From Ophioceras dolichostomum (Eukaryota; Ascomycota; Sordariomycetes; Magnaporthales; Ophioceraceae), in assembly GCA_003049485.1 (NCBI GenBank), contig PYST01000115.1, forward strand, positions 1 through 64,000: a stretch of 64,000 bases of DNA, read 5' to 3'. Shown here in pieces: positions 52,829 to 63,200 of the stretch. The translations under genes and the position numbers were made by a program. Below the pieces are notes generated by a model. The model saw only the letters and a list, made by a program, of their open reading frames with translations, was not told the DNA's origin and did not search any database. Position 1 is the stretch's first letter. Each line of letters starts with the position of its first letter.

Positions 52829-53689
52829 TCATTCGCGCTGGAGAACGACCATGAGCCCCATAATGCCCAACATGGCCGTCTTCATCCAGGGATGTTCCGA
52901 CAGCATGATGGTCACGTACCCCACGAAGGGTATGTAGCCGACCACGCTGCCGATGATGTCTTTCCGCTCCAGGTAGTCCTGCCCCCGTGCGTAGAGCTCC
53001 GTGTCGTCCGCCGCGTTGTTGTCGCCCTTTGTGAGCAGCTTCGCCTTCGGTCTAGTAGTAGGAGTAGTCGTCGTCCCACGAAGTCAGTCAGTCAACTGGA
53101 CTGGCAGCTGCCAAAGCACTCCGGGGAGACGGGGAGAGAGAAAGAGGCACAACGGAGTGGGGGAACAAGGCAACGATAATGATGATAGCTTGCTGGGCGT
53201 TGCTGAGGGAAGAGGGAAGTAGGTAGGTAGCGAAGGAGGCCAGCTAGGTGACTTACCCAGTACCGAATTTCCTGACGACCCGATGTACGATGGGGATGTC
53301 CTTCCCCTGCACGTTGTAGACCACGATCTCGCCGATGTCTGTCTCCTGTACTAAATTCCGGTTCCACAGGAACAGGAGGTCGCCGCGCTGGAAGGCCGGC
53401 TCCATGGAGCCCGAGAGGACGACGACGATTGGGGACGGCGAGTCTGTCATGACGGAGAGGCCTTTCCACATCTGCGTTACGGCGGGGATTGGCATCAAGG
53501 TGCAACTTGGTCAGTCACCACGATATGGCTTGGTTGTAGAGCAGAGTCCAGCGCAAGAAGGATAACAGTCGGAGACTGCGGGGCTTGCTTGGGTTGGATA
53601 GGACGTACCATGAACGCGGTCGAGAGGATCAGGGCGAAGTTAAGCAGCTGCGAAGCTACTTGCCTCGGGTTTTGTAGACCCGAAAACAT
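52829..53689 (-). CDS. SEC11: Signal peptidase complex catalytic subunit Sec11, 172 aa, three exons
   Basis: Sec11 cleaves signal peptides from secretory proteins in the ER membrane. Exons are 53609-53689, 53257-53471 and 52829-53051 (519 nt); introns are 137 and 205 nt. The N-terminus MFSGLQNPRQVASQLLNFAL leads into the single N-terminal TM anchor. The S26B Ser/His/Asp catalytic arrangement is visible: SGSMEP with Ser49, the RGDLLFLWN strand, IPIVHRVV with His90, and LLTKGDNNAADD with the conserved Asp residues. The C-terminal region (GYIPFVGYVTIMLSEHPW, then a hydrophobic end) matches Sec11. It is transcribed divergently from CWF19, with about 340 nt between start codons. In a fungus with many secreted proteins it acts upstream of genes such as the CAP protein and pectate lyase here. 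Confidence 0.96.
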
Positions 53690-54027
53690 TGTGAAGATGG
53701 TATGGCCCTGCGACAGTCGATACGGGAGGGATTGAGGATGGGCGACTGATTGGCTTGGGCTATTAATCGTCGAGGAAGAGGCCGCGCAGAACACTTCGGA
53801 GCTGGTCTCACAGTTTCCAGTCGGCCACGGAGCTTCAATTCGAGATGACAGCTCACCAAATCGGTGGAAGCCAAGCTGTTCTGATTGGCGGGAGGGGTTC
53901 GGATCGGCCCCACATTTTGCTCCAAGGGAAGTCTAGCTTCTCCAGGTCTTCAGCTCTACCGACTGACATCACTTCTTTCTTCAAACCCCCAAAACTCCCG
54001 GCGCGCACTCTCTCTTCCTTTCGAACA
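53690..54027. promoter_or_regulatory. Shared bidirectional promoter of SEC11 and CWF19
   Basis: The 338 nt between the two start codons must contain both promoters. No TATA box is clear on either side. An in-frame ATG at 53845 lies upstream of the CWF19 start used here, but the sequence it adds is unlike the family. Confidence 0.6.
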
Positions 54028-56460
54028 ATGGATGGGCTAGACGAGTTCGAGAAGCAGCTGGCAGCCGAAAAGGCCGAAAGAGAGCTTCAGGCAGAGAAGG
54101 CGGACCGGAGAGAGAAGAAGCATCGGCACTATCACCATCGGGAGAGATCATCCGAGAGGCATCGCGACAGGGACAGGGACCGAGAACACAGAAGGGAGAA
54201 GGAGAGGGATAGGGGAGAAAATCGCGACCACGGCCGCGACAACGATCGCGACGGGCATAACAAACATGGGCGCCATCACTCCCACCGCGATCTCGACGAG
54301 GGGGACGATGACGGGCATCGACACAAGCGCTCACGACATTTGAAAGACGACGATAATCGACGCGAGCGAGACGAGGAGAACTCCCGGCATCGAGATCGCC
54401 ATCGGCACAGGCACAGGTCCAGGAGTCATGATCGCCACCGCGATCGTCGCTCCCGGGACGACAAAGCCAACGACGAGCCGAGCTTCTTACAGACTCACGA
54501 CCCGAAAGAAGACCTCCCATTGCCGGACGACGAAACCCCAGCAAAGGATGAAGCGCTACTGGCTAGGGACTCCTGGATGACCGCACCATCAGGCATTGAG
54601 GTCGACTACCTGCACCGGAAAGAAGAGAAGCCGAAACCGAAACCCAAGCCCGAGAAGCGGGAGATCTCATCACGGGAGCTGAACAGCGGCGTCCTCGGGG
54701 ACCTCAACAACGGCATGAACATCGACGACATCGACCTTCCCGCACAGCCCAAAGCCAGCAGCTTCAAATTCGGCGACGACGGCTCGCATTGGCGCATGAC
54801 CAAGCTCAAGAACATCTACGACACCGCCCAGCGCACCGGTCGATCCGCCGATGAGATAGGCGCCGAGACATTCGGCAGCCTGCGCGAGTTCGACGACATC
54901 CGGGAGGAGCGCATGGAGCTGGACCGCAAGGCCTCGTACGGCAAGGGCTACACAGGTAAAGAAGCGCCGACCGGCGACCTCTACCGCGAGCGGAAGGCCA
55001 AGGAACGCGAAAGTCTAGGAGGAGGGGAATCTCCCCACGGTCGCCGCCGTTACCACGACGAGCATGACGATGATGACGACGATGATGGCGACGACCACGA
55101 CGACCACGACGGCCTCCCCGACCAAGGCGCAGTTAAGGATGAACCTCCAGCAGCACCCCGCCTCGACCAAACAGCGCTCAACCGCATGCGCGCCGCAATG
55201 ATGAAAGCCAAACTCCGCCGCGCCCCCGACGCCGACAAGCTCGAAACAGAATACAACGCCGCCATGGCGTCCTTCTACCCCCCCTCCAGCGTTTCCTCCA
55301 GCAAAAACCAAAACCAAGCCGTCGTCCTCGACGCCTCTCACAGCCGCATGTTAGCTGGAACAGCCAGCGGTGGTGGCGGTTCCCGCGGCGAAGTGAAGAC
55401 CGTATCGACCAAACGCGGCCGCGAGCGCGGCACCGTCGTGGCGAACGACGACATGACCCTCGACGACATGGTGCGCGAGGAGCGGCGCACAAAGGGCCCC
55501 TCAGCGGGCGGCGCCGCGTCCGAATCGATGCGCATGGCCGAGCGCATCGCGCGCGAGGGCTCCCGCTACGAGAACGACCTGGAGTACATGGACGAGAACG
55601 CCGAGCGGCTTGCGGTGCGCACGCACCGCACCGACGCCGCCCTGAAGGCCGCCGCAGTGGGCGAGTTCCAGCGCATGAACGCCATCCTGGAGAAGTGCTC
55701 CCTGTGCCACCACGAGGACAGGGACAAGCCCCAAGACCGCCTGCCGCTCGCGCCCCTCGTCTCGCTCGCGACGAGGGTGTACCTCACGGTCGCTCCCTCG
55801 CCCGAGCTGAACAACGGGTGCGAGGGAGGGGCCGTCATCGTGCCCCTGGCGCACAAGCAGAACCTGCTGGAGTGCGACGACGACGAGTGGGAGGAGGTGC
55901 GCAACTTCATGAAGGCTCTCACGAGGCTCTACCACGACCAGGGGAGGGACGTGGTCTTCTACGAGAACGCTGCGCAGCCGAGACGGAGGGGGCACGCGTG
56001 CATGGTCGCCGTGCCGATTCCCTACGAGACGGGCGCGACGGTCTCGGCTTTCTTCAGGGAGGCGATGCTGTCCGCCGGGGAGGAGTGGTCGCAGCACAAG
56101 AAGGTGGTCGATACCGGCAAAAAAGCCAGGAACGAGCCGGGGATGGGGAGGGGCATGGCGTTCCGGAGGAGCATCGCGCGCGAGGCACCGTATTTCCACG
56201 TGTGGTTCGACCTCGACGGCGGGCTGGGCCACGTGGTGGACGACGAGGATAGGTGGCCGAGGGGGGACCTGTTCGCGAGGGAGATACTGGGCGGGATGGT
56301 CGATTCGGATGTGGATGTCATTAAGAAGCAGCCTAGGTGGAGTGGGAGAGGCGGGAGTAGTGAGCAGACGGCGAGGGTGGAGGATTTTAGGAAGAGGTGG
56401 AGGAGGTTTGATTGGACTAGGGTGTTGACTGATGGGCAGGAGGAGCAGCAGCAGCAATAA
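54028..56460 (+). CDS. CWF19: CWF19-like (CwfJ) spliceosome-associated protein, 810 aa
   Basis: Cwf19/CWF19L2 proteins bind late spliceosomes and help in lariat-intron release or debranching. This is a single-exon gene. The start at 54028 (AACAATGG) was preferred over the in-frame 53845 because MDGLDEFEKQLAAEKAEREL begins a typical helix. The N-terminal 150 residues are Arg/Asp/His-rich (RDRDREHRREKERDRGE). A region with DSWMTAPSGIEVDYL and SSRELNSGVLGDLNNGMNID is typical of the family. An acidic run of Asp residues follows. The C-terminus has CwfJ_C_1 (about 545-680, with KCSLCHHED, LATRVYLTVAPSPEL, GGAVIVPLAH and GHACMVAVPIP) and CwfJ_C_2 (about 685-785, with REAPYFHVWFDLDGG and FAREILGGM). 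It ends in poly-Gln encoded by a CAG run. Expected nuclear. Confidence 0.95.
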   Translation: MDGLDEFEKQLAAEKAERELQAEKADRREKKHRHYHHRERSSERHRDRDRDREHRREKERDRGENRDHGRDNDRDGHNKHGRHHSHRDLDEGDDDGHRHKRSRHLKDDDNRRERDEENSRHRDRHRHRHRSRSHDRHRDRRSRDDKANDEPSFLQTHDPKEDLPLPDDETPAKDEALLARDSWMTAPSGIEVDYLHRKEEKPKPKPKPEKREISSRELNSGVLGDLNNGMNIDDIDLPAQPKASSFKFGDDGSHWRMTKLKNIYDTAQRTGRSADEIGAETFGSLREFDDIREERMELDRKASYGKGYTGKEAPTGDLYRERKAKERESLGGGESPHGRRRYHDEHDDDDDDDGDDHDDHDGLPDQGAVKDEPPAAPRLDQTALNRMRAAMMKAKLRRAPDADKLETEYNAAMASFYPPSSVSSSKNQNQAVVLDASHSRMLAGTASGGGGSRGEVKTVSTKRGRERGTVVANDDMTLDDMVREERRTKGPSAGGAASESMRMAERIAREGSRYENDLEYMDENAERLAVRTHRTDAALKAAAVGEFQRMNAILEKCSLCHHEDRDKPQDRLPLAPLVSLATRVYLTVAPSPELNNGCEGGAVIVPLAHKQNLLECDDDEWEEVRNFMKALTRLYHDQGRDVVFYENAAQPRRRGHACMVAVPIPYETGATVSAFFREAMLSAGEEWSQHKKVVDTGKKARNEPGMGRGMAFRRSIAREAPYFHVWFDLDGGLGHVVDDEDRWPRGDLFAREILGGMVDSDVDVIKKQPRWSGRGGSSEQTARVEDFRKRWRRFDWTRVLTDGQEEQQQQ

Positions 56461-56890
56461 GAACAGCAGCAGCAATAGCAATAGTGATAACAATAGGGAC
56501 GGTTGATAGTCGCAGTGCGGGCGGGGCTCAGCACTGCCGCTGCCTGTAGGTAGGTAGTTCTTGGGATGCTGAAGGACCTCTCACGGAAAGAAAGCTCCTA
56601 CAGCTACGGTGGTATAGGCTTTCGATTGTATAAGGTCCCCTGTCTGTCCAAGCTCTGATGTTCCAAATCAAAAGGGAAGTGTCATGTTCTCGTCTTGTTC
56701 TGCATTACTGACCCGTCTTATGAACGCCGCCCACCATGAAGATTTAGGAACCTACGGGTACACCCCTAGGAGTTCGTTTCTGGCAATCTGGTTCGAGATG
56801 GAACCGCAACATCAGTAGCAGCAGCAGCAGCAGCAACCACCGTCCTTTGTTCTAGCCATCTCTCTGACTCTGTATCCTATGCATGCCCCA
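56461..56890. other. Convergent intergenic interval with CAG tract
   Basis: Lies between the CWF19 stop and the E2 stop (converging genes). Contains AGCAGCAGC tracts at 56462-56478 and 56815-56838. No gene seen. Confidence 0.45.
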
Positions 56891-57613
56891 TCACGACGAT
56901 CCCGACCCCGACCCCGATGCCTTAGCCTTCTCCCCGGCCGACGACGACGACGAGTCGGCCGCGAAGTTAGGCGGCCCCTTCGCGTAGCGCACGACGTAGC
57001 TCCTGGCGTTCTTGTCGAACTCCTTCCTATTGTTGCGGTACTCGTCCGCGATGCGCGCCTCGAGCGGGTCGTCCGGCTGGGGCTCCACCAACAGGTCCCT
57101 GACGGCCTCGAGGACGCCCAGCAGCTTGCTGGCGGGCTTCCACGTCTCCGGCTTCAGGGCCGCGAGGCAGATGGACCCCACGCTGTCGTTCGTAACGTTC
57201 GGGTGGTAGATCCGCGTCGCGAAGGTGACGAGCGGCGGCTTGAACGGGTAGTCGGAGGGGAGGGAGACCACGAGCCCGAACTGGCCCCCTTGGTAGACGG
57301 TTCCGGAGGGGCCCTGCACGACGACGTGCCAGGTGAAGAGGTCGGAGTCGCCGGCGAGGGAGATGGACATGCCGGCGGGGGTTTCGTTCATGCATTGGGA
57401 GAGTTCCTGCGAAACGGGGCAAGCAAGCGAGCGAGTGAGGGGGGAGCTCTGTTAGTGGATGTCGGGTTGAAGTTCTTGGACGGACGTGTTTGGACGGGGA
57501 CAGCAAAAGCAGGCAGCAGCAGCAGGCTGGCTGTGTCGTCGGTTCTCCTGCTCGAGGAGAGACACAGAGAGATGCGCGGAGCTCACCTTTTGAACTCGTT
57601 TTTGGGACGTCAT
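56891..57613 (-). CDS. Ubiquitin-conjugating enzyme E2, 180 aa, two exons
   Basis: E2 enzymes carry ubiquitin from E1 to substrates with E3 help. Exons are 57587-57613 (MTSQKRVQK) and 56891-57406 (540 nt); the 180-nt intron has a GTGAGC donor and a CGCAG acceptor. The UBC fold is complete: RVQKELSQCM in helix 1, FTWHVVVQGPSGTVYQGG, YPFKPPLVTF, the HPN motif (77-79) and the active site SVGSICLAAL with Cys89. LLVEPQPDDPLEARIADEYRNN follows in the last helices. A disordered Ser/Gly tail of about 25 residues comes after the core. The core is close to the UBE2D/Ubc4 type, but residue differences such as SICLAAL keep me from assigning an orthologue. Confidence 0.94.
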
Positions 57614-58903
57614 GATTGCGGCTCAAAGATCGTGCGGCGTCTTGTGTTCTATGCACTGGAGCAAACTGTTTCTGGGAGGAGCTGTGGTGGTTGGTAGCAC
57701 AAGCAAGCGCACGGTCAAGGCTGCCGCTGTGTGGTGGTGGGATGGAGAAGGCTGCCCGAGAAAATGACGTGTGAGGTTCGGCACTGTATGCCCCTAGGCA
57801 ACCAGCTCGAGATCAAAGCCAAAGTGAATGATGTGTTTCTTCAGTCCAACCCAAAAAATTAACTCGAGAAGATCAGAAATGGAATGTCTCCAGGACGCGG
57901 CTCGCTACAGATATTGATATAAAGACAGGAAGCCAGGGTCGGAAGTTGCAAATGTTGCTACAGGAGGTCCATTGGTCATCTTCTAAAGTGTCATGCGGGG
58001 CAGCCAGTCGGGTCTTAACTGGAGCTATTCACACCGAGCGACACAGCGGCAAGTAGTTCGCCACAAGCATGAGGCAGCACTGGTCAAAGCAGCCGCAGGT
58101 GCACCCACCCGCCCGCCGGCACCACCGTCGGGCGCACACATGTCGGGCGTGCATGCAGACATCAAGGTCCCCTCCTGTGTCGCATTGAGTTCAGTCCAGT
58201 TCCTATTCGTAGCCCCAGAACCATTCCTTCAAGCAAGCATCGCCCTAGCCCACGCCGATGAGTATGGATTCAAAGACCCCTGAAAGGCGAATGGTGGGGC
58301 GCAATTGGGGCTGGCTGGTGTGGGGATCTTCACCCCTCCTTCTCCCTGTCCCCCCTCCCCTGAGGAGTACGTACCTACCTATTCTTTTCGCAACGAGAGG
58401 AGGGCCTCCCATCTCTCCGACTGCTTGCTTCTACCCTTCATTCTGTCTGTGTCAGGGGCATAAACAACATCAGGCTGATCAGGACCTGCGAAACAAAGGC
58501 GTCTCAGCCTCGCTTACACCTTAGCGCGACTGACTTCTTTCAATTGACTCTTCTCTGATTATTTCCCCGTCCTCCTCCTTCTCCACATCCTGTCCCTCCT
58601 CCGCGCCGCTCCGTAAGGGATTGCTTGACTCCCGCACCGCTCCGGCAACCCGCAGGCTTTTCGAATCACAGGCAATTCCTTCTCCGAACCATCCTTCCGT
58701 AACCCTATCTGCCCACCCACAGACCGACTGTGTGCGACCCGAGTAACCGGCATCTACCTGTATCCCCCCGAGCTGGCTACCGCCGCCCTTCCGTCCACAT
58801 ACCTACCGTACTTAGGTACCTTACCTACCTACCTACTCTGCGAGACTTTCCCCCCCACGCTACATACGAGTCCCACCCTTCTCCCCCACAAACAAAACCG
58901 ATA
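57614..58903. other. Divergent intergenic region
   Basis: Separates the E2 gene (minus) from the coactosin gene (plus). CCTTACCTACCTACC and ACTTAGGTACC motifs lie at 58798-58830, shortly before the coactosin start. No gene seen. Confidence 0.45.
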
Positions 58904-59341
58904 ATGGCCGGGATCGAGTCCCCCGACATCGTCGACGCCTACGACAAAGTCCGCTCCGACAAAGACGAAACCAACTGGCTCCTGATCTCGGACGCAGCCG
59001 CGGGCAAGGGCCTCGAGCTGACGGCGACCGGAAGCGGCGGACTCGCCGAGCTGGCCGAGAAGCTGGACGACTCGCAGGCGCAGTACGGGTACGCGCGCGT
59101 CGAGTACGCCAACGACAGCGAGTCCACCAGAGTAAAATTCGTGTTCGTCGTCTGGATCGGCGAGAACACGAGGGTCATGAGGAAGGCCAGGGTCAGCATC
59201 GAGGCCGGCGAGGTGAAGAAGGTGCTGAGCCACCACAGCATCCAGGTCGACGCGCGGGACAAGGCCGACCTGGACGTCGAGGAGGTGGTGAAGAGGCTGA
59301 GGAAGGCGGGTGGGGCTGATTATAATGGTGGTAGGGGATGA
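58904..59341 (+). CDS. Coactosin-like ADF-H domain actin-binding protein, 145 aa
   Basis: The protein is a single ADF-homology domain. It starts MAGIESPDIVDAYDKVRSD, then shows NWLLISDAAAGKGLEL, YGYARVEYANDSESTRVKFVFVVWIGENTRVMRKARVS, and ends HHSIQVDARDKADLDVEEVVKRL. The KFVFVVWIG strand and the KARVS...HHSIQV order are typical of coactosin rather than cofilin. Coactosins bind F-actin and can oppose capping. The start at 58904 (AATAATGG) was chosen over an in-frame upstream extension that is not family-like. The gene has no intron in this model. Confidence 0.93.
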   Translation: MAGIESPDIVDAYDKVRSDKDETNWLLISDAAAGKGLELTATGSGGLAELAEKLDDSQAQYGYARVEYANDSESTRVKFVFVVWIGENTRVMRKARVSIEAGEVKKVLSHHSIQVDARDKADLDVEEVVKRLRKAGGADYNGGRG

Positions 59342-60217
59342 TGACGACGATGATGATGATTGCCTTTTTCGCGCTGTGGAAGATGGGATAGATATAAATG
59401 GGGAGGAAAGACGGTCAGAATAGGCGGGAACGGGGTTCGGTCGGTACGGATGCGTGTCGCTGGCGTCGTGCGGCATCCACAGGGGGATTGCACATGGGTG
59501 GCATCTACGGAAAAGCAAAGGGCTCATATATGGAAGGTGCGAGAGGCTAGGATATTTGGTGGGCGGTATGTAGGTGCGTTTTTGTGATATTTAGCAAGAT
59601 GTCCCGCGCAGGGTCACGGCGTCGTCGGTTCAACCAGGGAGGGAGGGGCACGAATCTGGAGACATCGTCAGCATCAGCATCAGCATCTCCTTTGATCTCC
59701 TTGGGCATATTTGAGGGGGAGACCGATCAACCTACACGGGAGCGAAATACAAAATACATGGAAATATGAAGCATTGGAAACCACATCACTCTCGTGCGTA
59801 CAGATTGCATAGGTGGAAAAATATCGCAAATCGATACTATGTCTAAACTGTAGATGATCGCAGCAACAGCTTCAACCATCCTTCAAGCAAACGAGCCCGT
59901 CCACTCTCTATCACTAACACGGAGTAAGCGCATAAGCCTCCAAATGATATAATACAGCAGCAAAAAGGCGGGAAACGGCTTGCTTGCAAGGCATTATCCG
60001 CTTTTGTTCCGTCCGTCCCCAACCCCAAAGGGGCTCTCAAAAACAGCCAGCCATTCCATTCACGCCTCGCCAAAAGCCCAAATAAACAGACCCAACCGAC
60101 CAAAGAAGGCTCGGACAGCTTCCTCATCTACCGATCACGAGTCGAGCGGATGTATGAAGTGACACCACGCCCCTACGTGGCGGCATTCATCTCCGCGAAC
60201 CAGAGCAAGAAAGGTCC
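59342..60217. other. Convergent intergenic interval
   Basis: Lies between the coactosin stop and the Hir3 stop. Short frames only. Confidence 0.4.
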
Positions 60218-63200
60218 CTATACCTCATCCTCCTCCTCGTCGCCAGCTCGTCCTCCAACCTTGCCGCCTTCTTCGTCCAGGGCAGCAGTCCCGCCCATTT
60301 CGGTGTCTTCCACTTCCTCTTCCTCCTCTTCCTCTTCCTCTTCTTCCTCCGCTTCCTCCGCCTCTTCGCCCTCCCCTTCGTCATCTTCATCCTCCTCCTC
60401 ATCTTCTTCCTCTTCGTCCACCTCCACTTCTTCAGCCTCATCCCCTTCACCACCCTCCTCCTCCTCATCATCTTCCTCCTCTTCAACTTCTACTCCTTCC
60501 TCGCCTTCCACGCCTTCCTCCTCCTCCTCCTCTTCTTCCTCTTCACCCTCCACTTCCTCACCTTCTTCCTCGCCTTCCTCGCCTTCCTCTTCCTCTTCCT
60601 CTTCTTCCCCTTCCTCCTCCTCCTCAACGCCAACCTCCTCATCAGGCGCCACAGGACTACTAACATCCTCATCCAGCTCGCTAAGCGCCTCGCTATCACT
60701 GCTACTGACCACATTGGGAGGAGGACCAGCAGAGTCGACGCTCCGCCGCAGGTTAGGGAACATCAGACCGATCGGCATGTTGTCCTCGTAGTCCGGCGGC
60801 ACATCGCTCAGGTCGCTCTCGTCGTCCGCGTCGTCGTGCATGCTCCGGGGTGCGCTCGACGACGACCGCTCGCTGCCGCCGTCCGCGCCAGCATCATCCT
60901 CAACAGCGTCGTCCACATGCGTGTCGTCATCATCGCCATCAGCACCAGCCATGGAGGTATCGTGCCCAGCCTCTTCGCCATCAGCCGCCGTGGCGCCGTC
61001 ATCCTCTTCTTCTTCGTCCTCCTCATCTTCCTCATCGCCGTCTTTCATAAGCGTATCGCCATCATTAGCAGCCCCGCCCCCGCGACCGCCAGCAACACCA
61101 CCTTCCTCATCCTCGTCCTCGTCCTCGTCGCCAGCACCAGATTTCGGCGTAGCCCGACTAGTAGCACCACTATTATTCCTCCCAATACCGCCAGCACTAG
61201 ACGCAGAGCCCATCCGCGACTTCCGCCGACCTCCTCCCCCTCCTCCACCACTCCCACTCCCGCCACCGCCGCCGCCGCCCTCTTGCAGTAATCCAGCGGC
61301 CCCGCCGTCGCCTCCACCTATGCCACGAGATCCCGTGCTAACCGCAGACTTCGGCATTGGCGGCTCCGTGGCGCGCGCGACAGCCTGCTCCGCCTTACGC
61401 AGCACGTCGGGGCGCCTTATGCCCGCCACCCTGCGCGGCTTGTTGGTCGCAGACGGCTCGCCGGCCGCCGCCGCGTGCCTATCGGGCGCCTCCGAGCCAG
61501 CCCGGCTCGTGTTTCTAGTATCAAGCGCAGCGAGGAAACCGTCCAACGCCGTGAGTTTGGGCGCGGGCGCAGGCGCACCGTCGGCACCACTCCCGCTCCC
61601 AGCCGCGGCACCGTTGTTGATGTTGTTACTGTTATTCTTCTCCGCCTCCTCCTTAAGCCTGCTCAGCCTCTCCTCGATGATCTGAGCAGGCGGCGGGCCC
61701 GGCAACCCCGGCCCGACATCCTGGTAGATGAGCGCGTACGAGTCGCTGATGAGCTCGTCGATCGGCCCGGCCTTTATCAGCATGGCGTTCAGCTTCTTCA
61801 GCTCGATGGCCTCCTTCATGGCGTCGAGCGCGCGGTGCTGCACTTCACCACCAGCCCACTCGGAGATGCGCTCGGTAACGATCTCGAACTCCTCCGCCAC
61901 GACCGACTTGAACACCTCGTCCTCCGTATCCGGGATGTCGTACGCCTCGCGGATGAGCCCCGTGTACGCCACCACGCACGACTGCCACAGCTCGTTGAAG
62001 TGGTAGAAGTCGGCGCCCTTCTTGCGGATTCGCCGCAGGAGGGCCTCGAGGTTGGAGCGGTCGCGCATGACCACCAGCAGGCGCGTCATGAAGCGCACGT
62101 ACTGCTCCGTGTAGACGTGGTGGCGGCCCGCCCGCTCGGCGTCGCACTTCCACACGTTCATCACCATCGTCTTGGTGAACATCGACTCGCGCAGGACTGA
62201 AAATGCCGCCTTCGCCTGCATGAGCCGGCTGGCTACGGCGTCGACCGACGGCGGCGACTTGTGGTGGCCGTGACCGTGACCGTGACCGTGACCGTGGCCG
62301 TTGGGGCGGGGCGAGGAAGAAGTAGAGTTGCGGGACCGGGACCGGGATGCAGAGGCGGAGGCAGAGGACGAGGACGACGAGGATTCGGCGTCGACGTCGA
62401 AGAGGATCTTGGCGTGCCGTATGATCATGCGGTGCTGCCAGTTCGACTTGTCCTTATCGCGCAGCTGACGCAGGTAGCGGATCACAAACGACTCCCAGTC
62501 CTCGGCGTCGTCCGAGTCGCCGATGGTGATCTCCTCGCCGCGCTGCAGGGCGTAGGGTTGGCGCTGCAGCACGTCGGCGGCGTCCTGCGCGGCCATGTTT
62601 CCCCGGGTGACGAGCTTGTGCAGCACCGAGAGCGTCTTGTAGTGCGGCTCTAGGATAGGGTCCTGGCCGTGCCGCGGCTTGGGGAGGCGGGACACGACCT
62701 CGACCGCGTGCTCGAGCGCGCGGATCACGGCCTCCTTGGTCGGCTTGGACAACCGCGTCTTCTCCGCGAGGTCCTCGGCCGGCTTCTGGTACATCTTCCA
62801 GAGGCACTTGGCGTACATGTAGGGGCTCTTCCACTCGTTGGGGCGGCTGATCACCATGGCCTTCTTAAACAGCGTGGCCGCGTACTTCCAGACCTGGTAG
62901 TCGGTCATCTCCACGTGCAGGATCTTCTTATACGTCCCGTTCCCGTTGCTTTCGATAAAATACCGCTCTTGGTCCGAGTGTTTGAAGGGGTCCATCGCGA
63001 ATGGCTCGCGGCTGGAGGCGTACATGCGCATGCCGAAGTTGTAGTACAGGCTGCTGAGGGCCTCGACGTCGTTCTCCGACAGTGCCCTCGAGAGGGAGTA
63101 CGAGTGCGAGAGCGCCAGGCTATAGCAGTGGATCGAGTTCCGCTGGAACTTGACCAGGTCCGCCCGGTCCTTGTTAATCTTGTCCGCCGTCCAGAGCACG

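Noticed and set aside
55501..56493. Minus-strand open frame of 330 codons opposite CWF19
   Set aside because: GC-rich shadow; the plus strand carries the full CwfJ domains.
60150..60791. Plus-strand open frame of 213 codons, mostly Ser/Pro
   Set aside because: It is the antisense of the GAG/GAA tract encoding the acidic tail of Hir3; composition alone keeps it open.
60840..61685. Plus-strand open frame of 281 codons
   Set aside because: Antisense shadow of the Gly/Ser/acidic part of Hir3, with no domain and a low-complexity sequence.
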